A stretch of DNA of 50,266 bases from Fretibacterium sp. Its GTDB lineage: Bacteria; Synergistota; Synergistia; Synergistales; Aminobacteriaceae. Below are positions 36,646 to 44,563 of this stretch, piece after piece. Positions within the stretch are counted from its first letter, which is position 1; each line of letters begins with the position of its first letter. The notes under the pieces were generated by a model, which was given only the letters and a program-made list of their open reading frames with translations, was not told the origin of the DNA and ran no database searches. The DNA lies in the NCBI GenBank assembly GCA_024695065.1, contig JAILIX010000008.1, positions 1 through 50,266 of the forward strand. Reading direction: 5' to 3'. The position numbers and the translations under genes are program-made.

Positions 36646-38130
36646 ATGTCTGAGCGATTTCTGCTTCTTCCCATCCTGTTCCCGGCCTGCGCGGCGTTTG
36701 TGTTTTCCGTGCCCGCCCTGCCCCTCAACCGCTACCGGCTGCGGTTCTGGAAGGACCTTGCCGTCCTGGCCGCCGTGCTGGCGAACTCGGGGCTGCTTCT
36801 GTTCCTCGTATGGAGCCCCCCCGCGGGGACTCTGACCCTCTTCCGCCTGTCGGGCAATGCCGCCTTCGCCCTGCATCTGGATGGGCTGGGGAGGAGCTTT
36901 GCCGCGCTGATCGCGGTCCTCTGGCCCCTGACCACCCTCTACGCCTTTGAATACATGGAGCACGAGGGGAGGGAGAGCCGGTTCTACGCCTGGTTCCTCA
37001 TGACCTATGGCGTCGTGTCCGGCATTGCCCTGTCTGGCAACCTGCTGACTCTGTACTTTTTCTATGAGGTCATGACGCTGACCACGCTGCCGCTGGTTAT
37101 GCACTCGATGGATGGCCGGGCGCGGTACGCGGGCCGCTGGTATCTCATGTACTCCGTGGGAGGGGCCGCGCTGGCCTTCATCCCGCTGGCGTTCTCCCTT
37201 CTCCACGGGGGCGGGAACTTCGCCCTGGGCGGCACGCTGGGCAGCTGGCCCCAGCTTCCGGTCAACATCCTGCTGTCCACGTATTTTCTGGGGTTTACCG
37301 GCTTTGGCGTCAAGGCGGCGGTCTTCCCATTCCACGGCTGGCTGCCCGCGGCCTCCGTTGCCCCCACCCCTGTGACGGCGCTGCTGCACGCGGTGGCGGT
37401 GGTCAAGGCCGGGGTGTTTGCCATCATCCGCCTGACATGGTATGTCTATGGGCCGGAGCCCCTGAGGGGGACCTGGGCCCAGACCGCTGCCTTTGCCATG
37501 GCCTGCCTCACCATCCTTTACGGATCCTCCATGGCCCTGGCCGCCCATCATCTGAAGCGGCGCTTTGCCTACTCCACCATCAGCCAGCTCTCCTACATTT
37601 TGCTGGGTGTGCTGCTGCTGACGCCGGAGGGCCTCGTCGGAGCTCTGACGCACCTGACGGCCCACGCCGTGATGAAGATCAACCTGTTCTTCTGCGTCGG
37701 GGCCATCCTGTGCCGGACGCGACGCGAGTACCTCTTTGATATGCGCGGCATTGCCATGGGGATGCCCTGGACCTTCCTGGCCCTGCTGGGGTCTGGCCTG
37801 GCGCTCTGCGGCCTGCCACCGGCGGCGGGTTTCATGGGCAAGTGGCAGCTTGGCATTGCGGCGGCATCGGCTCCGCCTCTGGGTTACGCCGGGCTTGTGG
37901 TGATCGGGGTGTCGGCGGTCCTGACGGTGCTGTACGTCTTTTCCATCTTCGGGACGGCGCTTATGCCGGGCAAGAACTTCGACTTCAGGGCGGCCAACGA
38001 AGGCGTCTCGGACCCCAGCGCGCGGATGCTTCTCCCAATGAGCCTTCTGGCGGCGGCAGCGGTGCTCTTTGGGCTGTACTGCGGCCCGATGCTCCGGTTC
38101 TTTGACGAAATTGCCGCCGGAAAGCTATAA
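36646..38130 (+). CDS. Antiporter-type pump subunit 3 (NuoM/N-like)
   Basis: 494 residues, ~14 membrane helices, paralogue of the preceding gene. TM5 Glu in FFYEVMTLTTLPLVMHS, TM7 Lys in FGVKAAVFPFHGWLPAAS, TM8 Lys in AHAVMKINLFFCVG. The stop codon lies within the -10 box of the promoter for the Sel1 gene that follows. GGGGAGG precedes the ATG. Confidence 0.9.
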   Translation: MSERFLLLPILFPACAAFVFSVPALPLNRYRLRFWKDLAVLAAVLANSGLLLFLVWSPPAGTLTLFRLSGNAAFALHLDGLGRSFAALIAVLWPLTTLYAFEYMEHEGRESRFYAWFLMTYGVVSGIALSGNLLTLYFFYEVMTLTTLPLVMHSMDGRARYAGRWYLMYSVGGAALAFIPLAFSLLHGGGNFALGGTLGSWPQLPVNILLSTYFLGFTGFGVKAAVFPFHGWLPAASVAPTPVTALLHAVAVVKAGVFAIIRLTWYVYGPEPLRGTWAQTAAFAMACLTILYGSSMALAAHHLKRRFAYSTISQLSYILLGVLLLTPEGLVGALTHLTAHAVMKINLFFCVGAILCRTRREYLFDMRGIAMGMPWTFLALLGSGLALCGLPPAAGFMGKWQLGIAAASAPPLGYAGLVVIGVSAVLTVLYVFSIFGTALMPGKNFDFRAANEGVSDPSARMLLPMSLLAAAAVLFGLYCGPMLRFFDEIAAGKL

Positions 38131-38131
38131 T
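38102..38131 (+). promoter_or_regulatory. Internal promoter for the Sel1-repeat gene
   Basis: TTGACG (38102-38107), an 18-base spacer, then TATAAT (38126-38131). It is the best two-box promoter in the window and lies across the 3' end of pump subunit 3. It would give the Sel1 gene, and possibly the last pump subunit, a transcript independent of the operon promoter. Confidence 0.75.
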
Positions 38132-38166
38132 TGTGCTGAAGATTTATACCTAAGGAGGAATTTCCT

Positions 38167-39057
38167 GTGTTCAGGCATTGCAGGTATGCAGCGTTCATCG
38201 TGGTTCTGTTTGTTCTGGTGTTGTCCGGCAGCGCGTGCGGGGCGCTGCAGGTGCGGCTGGGAGGAAGTGACGCCGACGGGCAGCTGCGGAAAGGCGTGGA
38301 ATGTTACGAAAAACAGAACTACGCGGAGGCCGCCCGGTGGTTCCGCAAAGCGGCGGAACAGGGAAATCCGGACGCGCAATTCAACCTTGGCATTATGTAC
38401 GACAAGGGCAGGGGCGTTAAGCAGGACTTTGCGGAGGCGGTCAAATGGTATCGCAAGGCCGCGGAACAGGGGGATGCCAAGGCTCAGGTCAACCTTGGAC
38501 TGAAGTACGACCAGGGCAAGGGCGTTAAGCAGGACTTTGCGGAGGCGGTCAAATGGTATCGCAAGGCTGCGGTGCAGGGAGATGCCAATGCTCAGTTCAA
38601 CCTTGCGGTGAGTTACGACGAGGGCGAGGGCGTTAAGCAGGACTACGCGGAGGCTGCCCGGTGGTACCGCAAGGCCGCGGATCAGGGAAAAGCGGACGCG
38701 CAGTATAACCTTGGCGTTATGTACGACGAGGGCAGGGACGTTAAGCAGGACTACGCGGAGGCGGTCAAATGGTATCGCAAAGCCGCGGAACAGGGATTTG
38801 TACAGGCTCAGTTCAACCTTGGCGTTATGTACGGCAATGGCCGTGGCGTTAAGCAGGACTATGCGCAGGCCGTCCAATGGTATCGTAAAGCTGCCGAGCA
38901 GGGAGATGCAAGAGCTCAGTACAACCTCGGGGTTGCCTGTGCCAACGGCGAGGGTGTGGAAAAGAATGAGGATGAAGCCGTCCGGTGGTGGCGTATGTCC
39001 GCAGAACAGGGAAATGCCGATGCGCGGAACATACTCTCCAGCTGGGGAATTCAATAG
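38167..39057 (+). CDS. Exported Sel1-repeat protein inside the antiporter operon
   Basis: 296 residues. Signal peptide at 1-25 (FIVVLFVLVLSGSACG), whose SACG could also be a lipobox, making it a lipoprotein. Six full and one partial 36-residue Sel1-like (TPR-type) repeats follow from about residue 45, consensus YAEAVKWYRKAAEQG then AQFNLGVMY and GRGVKQD. Sel1 proteins act as scaffolds for protein-protein contacts, often in the periplasm. The units are highly similar at DNA level (108-bp), indicating recent amplification. It begins with GTG after AAGGAGGAA. Its own promoter and following hairpin suggest a cassette inserted between pump subunits. No link to antiporter function is known to me. 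Confidence 0.87.
   Translation: MFRHCRYAAFIVVLFVLVLSGSACGALQVRLGGSDADGQLRKGVECYEKQNYAEAARWFRKAAEQGNPDAQFNLGIMYDKGRGVKQDFAEAVKWYRKAAEQGDAKAQVNLGLKYDQGKGVKQDFAEAVKWYRKAAVQGDANAQFNLAVSYDEGEGVKQDYAEAARWYRKAADQGKADAQYNLGVMYDEGRDVKQDYAEAVKWYRKAAEQGFVQAQFNLGVMYGNGRGVKQDYAQAVQWYRKAAEQGDARAQYNLGVACANGEGVEKNEDEAVRWWRMSAEQGNADARNILSSWGIQ
38320..39040 (+). repeat. 108-bp tandem repeats of the Sel1 gene
   Basis: Tandem units of 108 bases encode the 36-residue Sel1 repeats. Segments such as GAGGCGGTCAAATGGTATCG and GGCGTTAAGCAGGACT recur almost unchanged in several units. Boundaries approximate. The unit length keeps the frame if copies are gained or lost. Confidence 0.85.
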
Positions 39058-39090
39058 GTCCTCTGAACTCCTCATCGAAAAAAAGATAAC

Positions 39091-39113
39091 GGGACACCCC
39101 CCAGGGGTGTCCC
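39091..39113. terminator. Hairpin after the Sel1 gene
   Basis: A perfect 10-bp stem GGGACACCCC / GGGGTGTCCC with a 3-base loop. It has no T-run on the plus strand, but an A-tract precedes it, so it would read as a terminator on the minus strand. It could act as a partial attenuator or mRNA 3' end stabiliser for the Sel1 transcript. The rest of the 39058-39181 gap shows only the AAGGGACGG ribosome site of the next gene. Confidence 0.6.
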
Positions 39114-39181
39114 TGACAGCAGAAGGCAGGGGCGGTGCGGCACGGCGGAATCCACATTCAGATAAGGGACGGTGAATCCAG

Positions 39182-41251
39182 ATGAAAGGCAATCCTCTTC
39201 TCCTGTTCCTCGTTCTCTGGCCCATGGCCGGGGGCGTCCTGTCGTTTATGGCGGGACGGCATCACAAGAGGATTCGGGACATCATTGCCGGTGCGGCGGC
39301 GCTGGCGGAACTGGCGGCGGCTGTCTGGTGCCGCGGACTTTTGGGAGCCTCGCTGGCTCTCGAAGGCGTGTGCGGACTGGGGCTCAACCTGACGCTGGAC
39401 GGCTTCCGGCTGATCTATGCGGTCATCATCGCCTTCATGTGGACCGCGACGACGCTCTTCTCCCCAGAGTATCTGGAACATCATCACAACCGCACCCGCT
39501 ACTACCTCTTTGTCCTCATGACCGAAGGCGCCATCATGGGGGTCTTCCTCTCCGCGGATCTCTACACCACCTTTGTCTTCTTTGAGATGATGTCCCTGTT
39601 CTCCTACATCATGGTGGTTCAGGACGAGACGCCCGCCGCCCGCCGTGCTGCCCAGACCTACCTTGCCATTGCGATCATAGGCGGGCTGGTGACCCTTGCG
39701 GGGCTTCTGGTGCTCGTCCGTCAGACCGGCACGCTCGTCATTGCGGACCTGGCGGGAGCTGTGGAGGCCATGAAGGACAGGAGCGCGCTCTATATTCCCG
39801 GCTTCCTCGTCTTTGTGGGGTTTGCGGCGAAGGCTGCCATTTTCCCGGCGCACATCTGGCTCCCCACCGCCCATACCGCTGCCCCGGCCCCGGCCAGCGC
39901 CCTGCTGTCCGGGCTCCTCACCAAGTCCGGGCTTTTCGGGATTCTGGCCCTCAGCGCCGGCCCCTTTCTCCACGACGCCCGCTGGGGCCTGATGCTCCTC
40001 GTCCTTGCCCTCATCACGATGGCGCTGGGGGCGGTGCTGGCCGTCTTCTCCGTCAACATCAAGCGGACCCTTGCCTGCTCCTCCATGTCGCAGCTGGGCT
40101 TTATCCTCACGGGCGTTGCCATGCAGTGTTTTCTGGGGAAGGACAATGAACTTGCCGTGCGCGGCACAATCCTCTACATGGTGGGGCACTCGCTCATCAA
40201 GCTGGTGCTCTTCCTGTCCGCCGGCGTTGTCCACATGAACACGCACAAACTGGAGCTGCAGGACATCCGCGGTTTTGGCCGGGGCAGGCCCCTGTTCCTC
40301 TTTGCCTTCCTGATGGGCGGCCTGGGCCTCATGGGGATGCCCCTCTGGAACGGCTACCTGGGCAAGACCCTCATTCATGAGGCCATCGTTGAGCACATCC
40401 ACCACATTGGCCACGCCGGGACGGGAACGCTGGGCTTTATCATGACCGCTTCCGCCGAGGCGTCGCTGTTCCGGGCGGCGGAGTGGACGTTCCTCCTCTC
40501 CGGGGCGCTGACCACGGCCTACGTCGTCAAGCTCTTTGTGGTGCTCTTTGTGGAGCAGCCCGCGCCCGGCCTCCATGAAAAAAAATGTTACATCAGCCCG
40601 CTGAACGCCGCCGTGCTGGCGGTCTCCGCCGCGGTGCTGCCCCTTCTGGGCTGCCTGCCCTATCACCTGGCGGACCCCATCGCCTTCCTTGGCGCGCCGT
40701 TCATGAGCGGGACGGCAGGAATCCCGCAAAGCGGGCCTGCAGGAAGCTCAGTCAGTGAGGCGGCGGTGCACCATGCCGTGAGCTACTTCTCTCCGGAGGC
40801 CCTGGAGGGGGCCGCAATTTCCATTGGCATTGGGCTGGCGGTTTTCTTCCTTTTGGTCCGGGGCTTTTTGATGTTCACCCGTCGCTGGCCGGAGTGGCTG
40901 AACCTGGAGGACCGTTTCTTCCGGCCCCTCATCGCCGGGGCGCTGCCCGCGACGGGGGCGTTCTTCGCGAAGAGGGTTGACAGGGCGGCGGACGCTGTCA
41001 TCCGCGCTCTGCCCTTCCTGGGGGCGCTGATGGCCCGGGTGACCGATCTTATCTGCGCCGGGCCCATGGATCTGGTGTTGTCCCGCGCCGCGCGGGCCCG
41101 CTTTATCCGCCCGCCGGAGGACCATGAATTTGGCGTGTATCAGGAGGAGGACCCGGAGCCGCCCCTGAGGATTCTGCTGCCCTCCACTCTGGCTTACGGC
41201 CTGGCGGCCTTTGCTCTGGGGCTGCTGTTTATTCTGGCTTACCTGATATGA
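39182..41251 (+). CDS. Antiporter-type pump subunit 4 (NuoL/MrpA/HyfB-like)
   Basis: 689 residues, the largest pump subunit. Core of ~14 membrane helices with TM5 Glu (FVFFEMMSLFSYIMV), TM7 Lys (FAAKAAIFPAHIWLPTAH) and TM8 Lys (GHSLIKLVLFLSAG). The C-terminal ~200 residues add helices and an amphipathic stretch, as in NuoL-type subunits, but without the DUF4040 and MbhE parts of true MrpA, which are separate genes here. It is the last gene of the operon and ends just before the hisA terminator. Confidence 0.9.
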   Translation: MKGNPLLLFLVLWPMAGGVLSFMAGRHHKRIRDIIAGAAALAELAAAVWCRGLLGASLALEGVCGLGLNLTLDGFRLIYAVIIAFMWTATTLFSPEYLEHHHNRTRYYLFVLMTEGAIMGVFLSADLYTTFVFFEMMSLFSYIMVVQDETPAARRAAQTYLAIAIIGGLVTLAGLLVLVRQTGTLVIADLAGAVEAMKDRSALYIPGFLVFVGFAAKAAIFPAHIWLPTAHTAAPAPASALLSGLLTKSGLFGILALSAGPFLHDARWGLMLLVLALITMALGAVLAVFSVNIKRTLACSSMSQLGFILTGVAMQCFLGKDNELAVRGTILYMVGHSLIKLVLFLSAGVVHMNTHKLELQDIRGFGRGRPLFLFAFLMGGLGLMGMPLWNGYLGKTLIHEAIVEHIHHIGHAGTGTLGFIMTASAEASLFRAAEWTFLLSGALTTAYVVKLFVVLFVEQPAPGLHEKKCYISPLNAAVLAVSAAVLPLLGCLPYHLADPIAFLGAPFMSGTAGIPQSGPAGSSVSEAAVHHAVSYFSPEALEGAAISIGIGLAVFFLLVRGFLMFTRRWPEWLNLEDRFFRPLIAGALPATGAFFAKRVDRAADAVIRALPFLGALMARVTDLICAGPMDLVLSRAARARFIRPPEDHEFGVYQEEDPEPPLRILLPSTLAYGLAAFALGLLFILAYLI

Positions 41252-41272
41252 TTTACCTGAAATGATTGGAAA

Positions 41273-41303
41273 AGCGGCTCCGGCCCAACAGGCCGAAGCC
41301 GCT
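41273..41303. terminator. Terminator of the his operon (minus), possibly bidirectional
   Basis: AGCGGCT-C-CGGCC (41273-41285) pairs with GGCCG-A-AGCCGCT (41291-41303), one mismatch, 5-base loop. On the minus strand a run of four T follows, 30 bases after hisA ends. The plus side lacks a T-run, so it probably only partly stops the antiporter transcript. Confidence 0.75.
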
Positions 41304-41334
41304 GTGCCGGATTGCCGGCCGCCGGGGGGACACG

Positions 41335-42072
41335 TCAGCGGGCTGCCTCCACCGCCTCCCGCAGCGAGACCGCCCCGGTGTAATACGCCTTGCCGATGAT
41401 GGCCCCGTAAAGCCGGAGGGCGGCCAGCTGCCGGACGTCCTCCAGCGAGCTCACTCCGCCCGACGCGATGACGCGCATATCAAATTGTTCCTGAAGTTCC
41501 CTGCAGAGCCCGACGTTGGTGCCCTTCATGGCCCCGTCGCGGGAGATGTCCGTGCAGATGAGCGTGCGGACCCCCGCCTGCTGCATTTTCCGGCAGAAGC
41601 CGAAGGCCTCCAGGCCGGAGTCCTCCGTCCAGCCCTTCACGGCCACACGCCCCTCCCGCAGGCCCGCGCCGGGAGCGGTGAAAATGTCCACGCCCACGGC
41701 GATTTTATCCCCGTACCGCCGGACCGCCTCCTCCGCCAGCCCCTGCTCCTGCACGGCCGCCGTGCCCAGAATCACGCGGTCCAGCCCCGCGTCAAGACAG
41801 CGGGCGATGACCTCCAGACTGCGGATGCCGCCCCCCACCTCGCACTTCAGGCCGCTCTCCCGTTTGATTTTCAGAACGGTCTCAAGGTTGGGCGTCTCTC
41901 CGGTTTTTGCGCCCTCCAGGTCCACGAGGTGCGCCCACTCCGCGCCCTGCCGGGCAAAGTCCCGTCCAACGTCCGCCGGGCTGTCGCTGTAGACGGTCAT
42001 CCGGGCATAATCCCCCCGCAGCAGCCGGACCGCCTTTCCCTCAAACAGGTCGATGGCCGGTAAAATCAGCAT
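41335..42072 (-). CDS. hisA: Phosphoribosylformimino-AICAR ribotide isomerase HisA
   Basis: Amadori isomerisation in histidine synthesis. 245-residue TIM barrel with catalytic Asp8 in LPAIDLFEGKAVRL and a second Asp in CTDISRDGAMKGTN, plus VGGGIRSLE and IASGGVSS phosphate loops. Last gene of the his operon here; its partner hisF does not follow. ATG overlaps hisH by seven bases. Confidence 0.96.
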   Translation of the reverse strand: MLILPAIDLFEGKAVRLLRGDYARMTVYSDSPADVGRDFARQGAEWAHLVDLEGAKTGETPNLETVLKIKRESGLKCEVGGGIRSLEVIARCLDAGLDRVILGTAAVQEQGLAEEAVRRYGDKIAVGVDIFTAPGAGLREGRVAVKGWTEDSGLEAFGFCRKMQQAGVRTLICTDISRDGAMKGTNVGLCRELQEQFDMRVIASGGVSSLEDVRQLAALRLYGAIIGKAYYTGAVSLREAVEAAR

Positions 42073-42755
42073 GACCCTGACGGCCTTTCCTGCTCGGAGG
42101 GGCTCTTTTCCCCCGCGTCAAAGGCGAAGGCCCGGAGGATTTTCAGCCCCACGGTCCCGCTCTTCTCCGGGTGGAACTGGCAGCCGTACACGCTGCCGCG
42201 CTGCACCGCCGCCGTCAGCTCCGCGCCGTACTCCGTCGTGGCGGTGATGAATTCGCCGGGGCACTGGGCGGAGTAGGAGTGGACGAAGTAGACGCAGTCC
42301 CCCTCTTTGATGTGGGCAAACAGCGGCCATGGACCCTGACCGGAGTGCCCCTCCGTCCCTGAGCGGCTGAACTTAAGCGCGTTCCAGCCGATGTGGGGGA
42401 TTTTCAGCCCCCGGGGGATGAACTCGGAGATGGGGCGGATCTCCCCGGGGATGAGGCCAAGGCCCTCGTGGGTGCCATACTCAAAGCTGCGCTCAAAGAG
42501 GAGCTGCATTCCCAGGCAGACGCCCAGGAAGGGCTTGCCCCGCCGGGCCTCCCCGATGAGCGTGTCCACCAGACCGGAGGCGCGCAGTTTCTTCGCCGCG
42601 TCGCCAAAGGCCCCCACGCCGGGCAGAACGATGCGCTCCGCCGCCTGGATTTCCCCGGCATCTGAAGTCACCTTCACCTCCTTCGCGCCAATGGCCGCGA
42701 AGGAGCTTTTGAGCGAGAACAGGTTGCCCACGCCGTAATCCACAATGGCAATCAT
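42066..42755 (-). CDS. hisH: Imidazole glycerol phosphate synthase glutaminase HisH
   Basis: Provides ammonia from glutamine to HisF. 229 residues of class I amidotransferase type: DYGVGNLFSLK, oxyanion PGVGAFGDA, catalytic Cys near 79 in GVCLGMQLLFE, and His-Glu in QFHPEKSG. A ~20-residue C-terminal tail exceeds the usual length. hisF is not in the window, though HisH has no use without it. Confidence 0.96.
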   Translation of the reverse strand: MIAIVDYGVGNLFSLKSSFAAIGAKEVKVTSDAGEIQAAERIVLPGVGAFGDAAKKLRASGLVDTLIGEARRGKPFLGVCLGMQLLFERSFEYGTHEGLGLIPGEIRPISEFIPRGLKIPHIGWNALKFSRSGTEGHSGQGPWPLFAHIKEGDCVYFVHSYSAQCPGEFITATTEYGAELTAAVQRGSVYGCQFHPEKSGTVGLKILRAFAFDAGEKSPSEQERPSGSC

Positions 42756-43343
42756 TCACAGCACCCCCTTGGTGGATGGAATCTCGTCCGAAAAGGCCGG
42801 GTCAATGGCGGCAGCCTGCCGCAGGCTCCGGGCCACGGACTTGAAGGCCCCCTCGATGATGTGGTGGGAGTTTTCCCCCGCGAGCTGGCGGAAGTGCAGG
42901 GTGCAGGCGGCGCTCCGGGTGAAGGCCAGCCAGAATTCCCTGGCCAGCTCCGTGTCAAAGGTCCCCACCTTCTGCGTGGGGATGTGCATTTCCCAGCCCA
43001 GAAAGCCCCGGCCCGAAAAATCCACGGCAGAGAGGATAAGGGCCTCGTCCATGGGCAGGACCGTTGAGCCGTAGCGGAGGATGCCGCGCTTGTCCCCAAG
43101 CGCCTGAGCGAAGGCCTCCCCAAGGCAGATGCCCACATCTTCGACGGTGTGGTGGTCGTCCACATGCGTGTCGCCCCGGCACATCAGGTCCAGGTCAAAC
43201 CGCCCATGCCGGGCGAAGAGTGTCAGCATATGGTCCAGAAAACCGCAGCCGCTGTGGATCTTCCCGGCCCCGCGGCCATCCAGCTCCAGCACCAGCGCGA
43301 TGTCCGTCTCCGCCGTTTTCCGCGATACCTCGGCGTTCCTCAT
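42756..43343 (-). CDS. hisB: Imidazoleglycerol-phosphate dehydratase HisB
   Basis: 195 residues, monofunctional form without the phosphatase domain of E. coli HisB. Metal-binding motifs: GFLDHMLTLFARHG, DDHHTVEDVG and NSHHIIEGAFK, all intact. It abuts hisH with no gap and overlaps hisC by four bases. Confidence 0.97.
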   Translation of the reverse strand: MRNAEVSRKTAETDIALVLELDGRGAGKIHSGCGFLDHMLTLFARHGRFDLDLMCRGDTHVDDHHTVEDVGICLGEAFAQALGDKRGILRYGSTVLPMDEALILSAVDFSGRGFLGWEMHIPTQKVGTFDTELAREFWLAFTRSAACTLHFRQLAGENSHHIIEGAFKSVARSLRQAAAIDPAFSDEIPSTKGVL

Positions 43344-44422
43344 CGTGCCTCCTCCTCAATGCTTTTCAGCGCTTCCAGCAGGGATTCCATCTGTTCCCCT
43401 GTCCCGATGGTGATGCGGACACAGGGGACCAGCGCCTCCGGCGCGCTGTAGCACCGGACAAGGATTCCCCGCTCCTTCAGCTTCCGGGCCAGCTCCCCGC
43501 CGCCGAACCGGGGATGACGGGCCAGCAGGAAGTTGCCCAGAGAGTCCGTCACTTCAAAATTCATGGCCCGGAGCTTCTCCGCCGTGAAGGCCCGGTTCTC
43601 CATGATCGTCCGGCAGTTGGCCCGGGTGTATTCCCCGTCCTCCAGGGCCCCCAGCCCGGCGGCCAGCGTTGTCCCGCTGATGTTGTAGGGCGCGATGGAG
43701 TTCTTGAGGGTCATGAGGTCCCGGATCAGATCCGCCTGCCCCAGGCAGAGGCCCAGCCGCGCCCCGGCCAGAGAGCGGGATTTGGAGAAGGTCTGCACCA
43801 CCAGCAGGTTGTCGTACCTGCGGATGAGGGGGACGCAGCTCTCGGCCCCGAAGTCCACATAGGCCTCGTCTATGACGACGATGTTGTCCGGGTTCCCCTG
43901 GATAATGCGCTCCGCTGCGGAGCGGGGGAGCGCCAGTCCCGTGGGGGAGTTGGGGTTGGCGATGAAGAGCGTCCGGCCAACCGGCCGGCTTACGCGGTCC
44001 ACGGGGAGGGAGAAGTCGGGGCTGAGCGGAATCGTCTCAAAGGAAACGTGGTTCAGTCCCGCAAGGATTTCATAGAAGCTGTAGGTGATGTCGGGAAAGG
44101 CGGCGCCGCAGCCTGGGCCCGTGCCCGGACGGACAAAGGCCATGAAGATGAAGGACAGCGCCTCGTCGGACCCGCAGGTCAGCAGCACCTCCTCCGGCCG
44201 CAGGCCCAGAACCTCCGCGGCCTTCTCCGTCAGCTCGCGGCCATCGGGGTCGGGATAGAAGTTCTGTGTCCCGGCGGCCTCCGCCGCGCGTGCCAGAGCC
44301 CTGGGCGAGGGCGGGAAGGGGGACTCGTTGGTGTTGAGCTTCACAAACGCCCCTGCCTCGTGTTCCCCCGCCGTGTCATAGGGCACAAGGCCCCGGTATT
44401 TTTCATTGAGAAAGCGGCTCAT
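43340..44422 (-). CDS. hisC: Histidinol-phosphate aminotransferase HisC
   Basis: PLP-dependent class I/II transaminase, 360 residues. The PLP-binding Lys is 214 in TFSKSRSLAGARLG; NPNSPTGL, DEAYVDFG and LNTNESPFPPSP match the family. The ATG is preceded by AAAGGAGC. A 141-base gap, with a small tandem duplication, separates it from hisD. Confidence 0.95.
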   Translation of the reverse strand: MSRFLNEKYRGLVPYDTAGEHEAGAFVKLNTNESPFPPSPRALARAAEAAGTQNFYPDPDGRELTEKAAEVLGLRPEEVLLTCGSDEALSFIFMAFVRPGTGPGCGAAFPDITYSFYEILAGLNHVSFETIPLSPDFSLPVDRVSRPVGRTLFIANPNSPTGLALPRSAAERIIQGNPDNIVVIDEAYVDFGAESCVPLIRRYDNLLVVQTFSKSRSLAGARLGLCLGQADLIRDLMTLKNSIAPYNISGTTLAAGLGALEDGEYTRANCRTIMENRAFTAEKLRAMNFEVTDSLGNFLLARHPRFGGGELARKLKERGILVRCYSAPEALVPCVRITIGTGEQMESLLEALKSIEEEAR

Positions 44423-44563
44423 GAGATAAAAGCTCCTTTCAAATTCCAGCTCAAATTCCAGCTTGACCCGCAGGCAGCTCCGCGGCGTTTGCCGGGGACT
44501 TCCGGGGGACAGAGACTCCGTCCGGAAGGCCTGCAGGACCGCCGCCTCTGCCGGGCGGCAATT
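44423..44563. repeat. hisD-hisC gap with 12-bp tandem duplication
   Basis: The only sizeable gap in the his operon (141 bases). CAAATTCCAGCT occurs twice back to back at 44440-44463, immediately before the hisC ribosome site. The rest is GC-rich with short inverted segments but no clear promoter or terminator; no ORF seen. Confidence 0.7.

Noticed and set aside
30677-41251. Complex I (nuo) or Ech/Mbh hydrogenase operon
   Set aside because: Membrane subunits resemble these, but no NuoB/C/D/I or hydrogenase subunit is present in the window.
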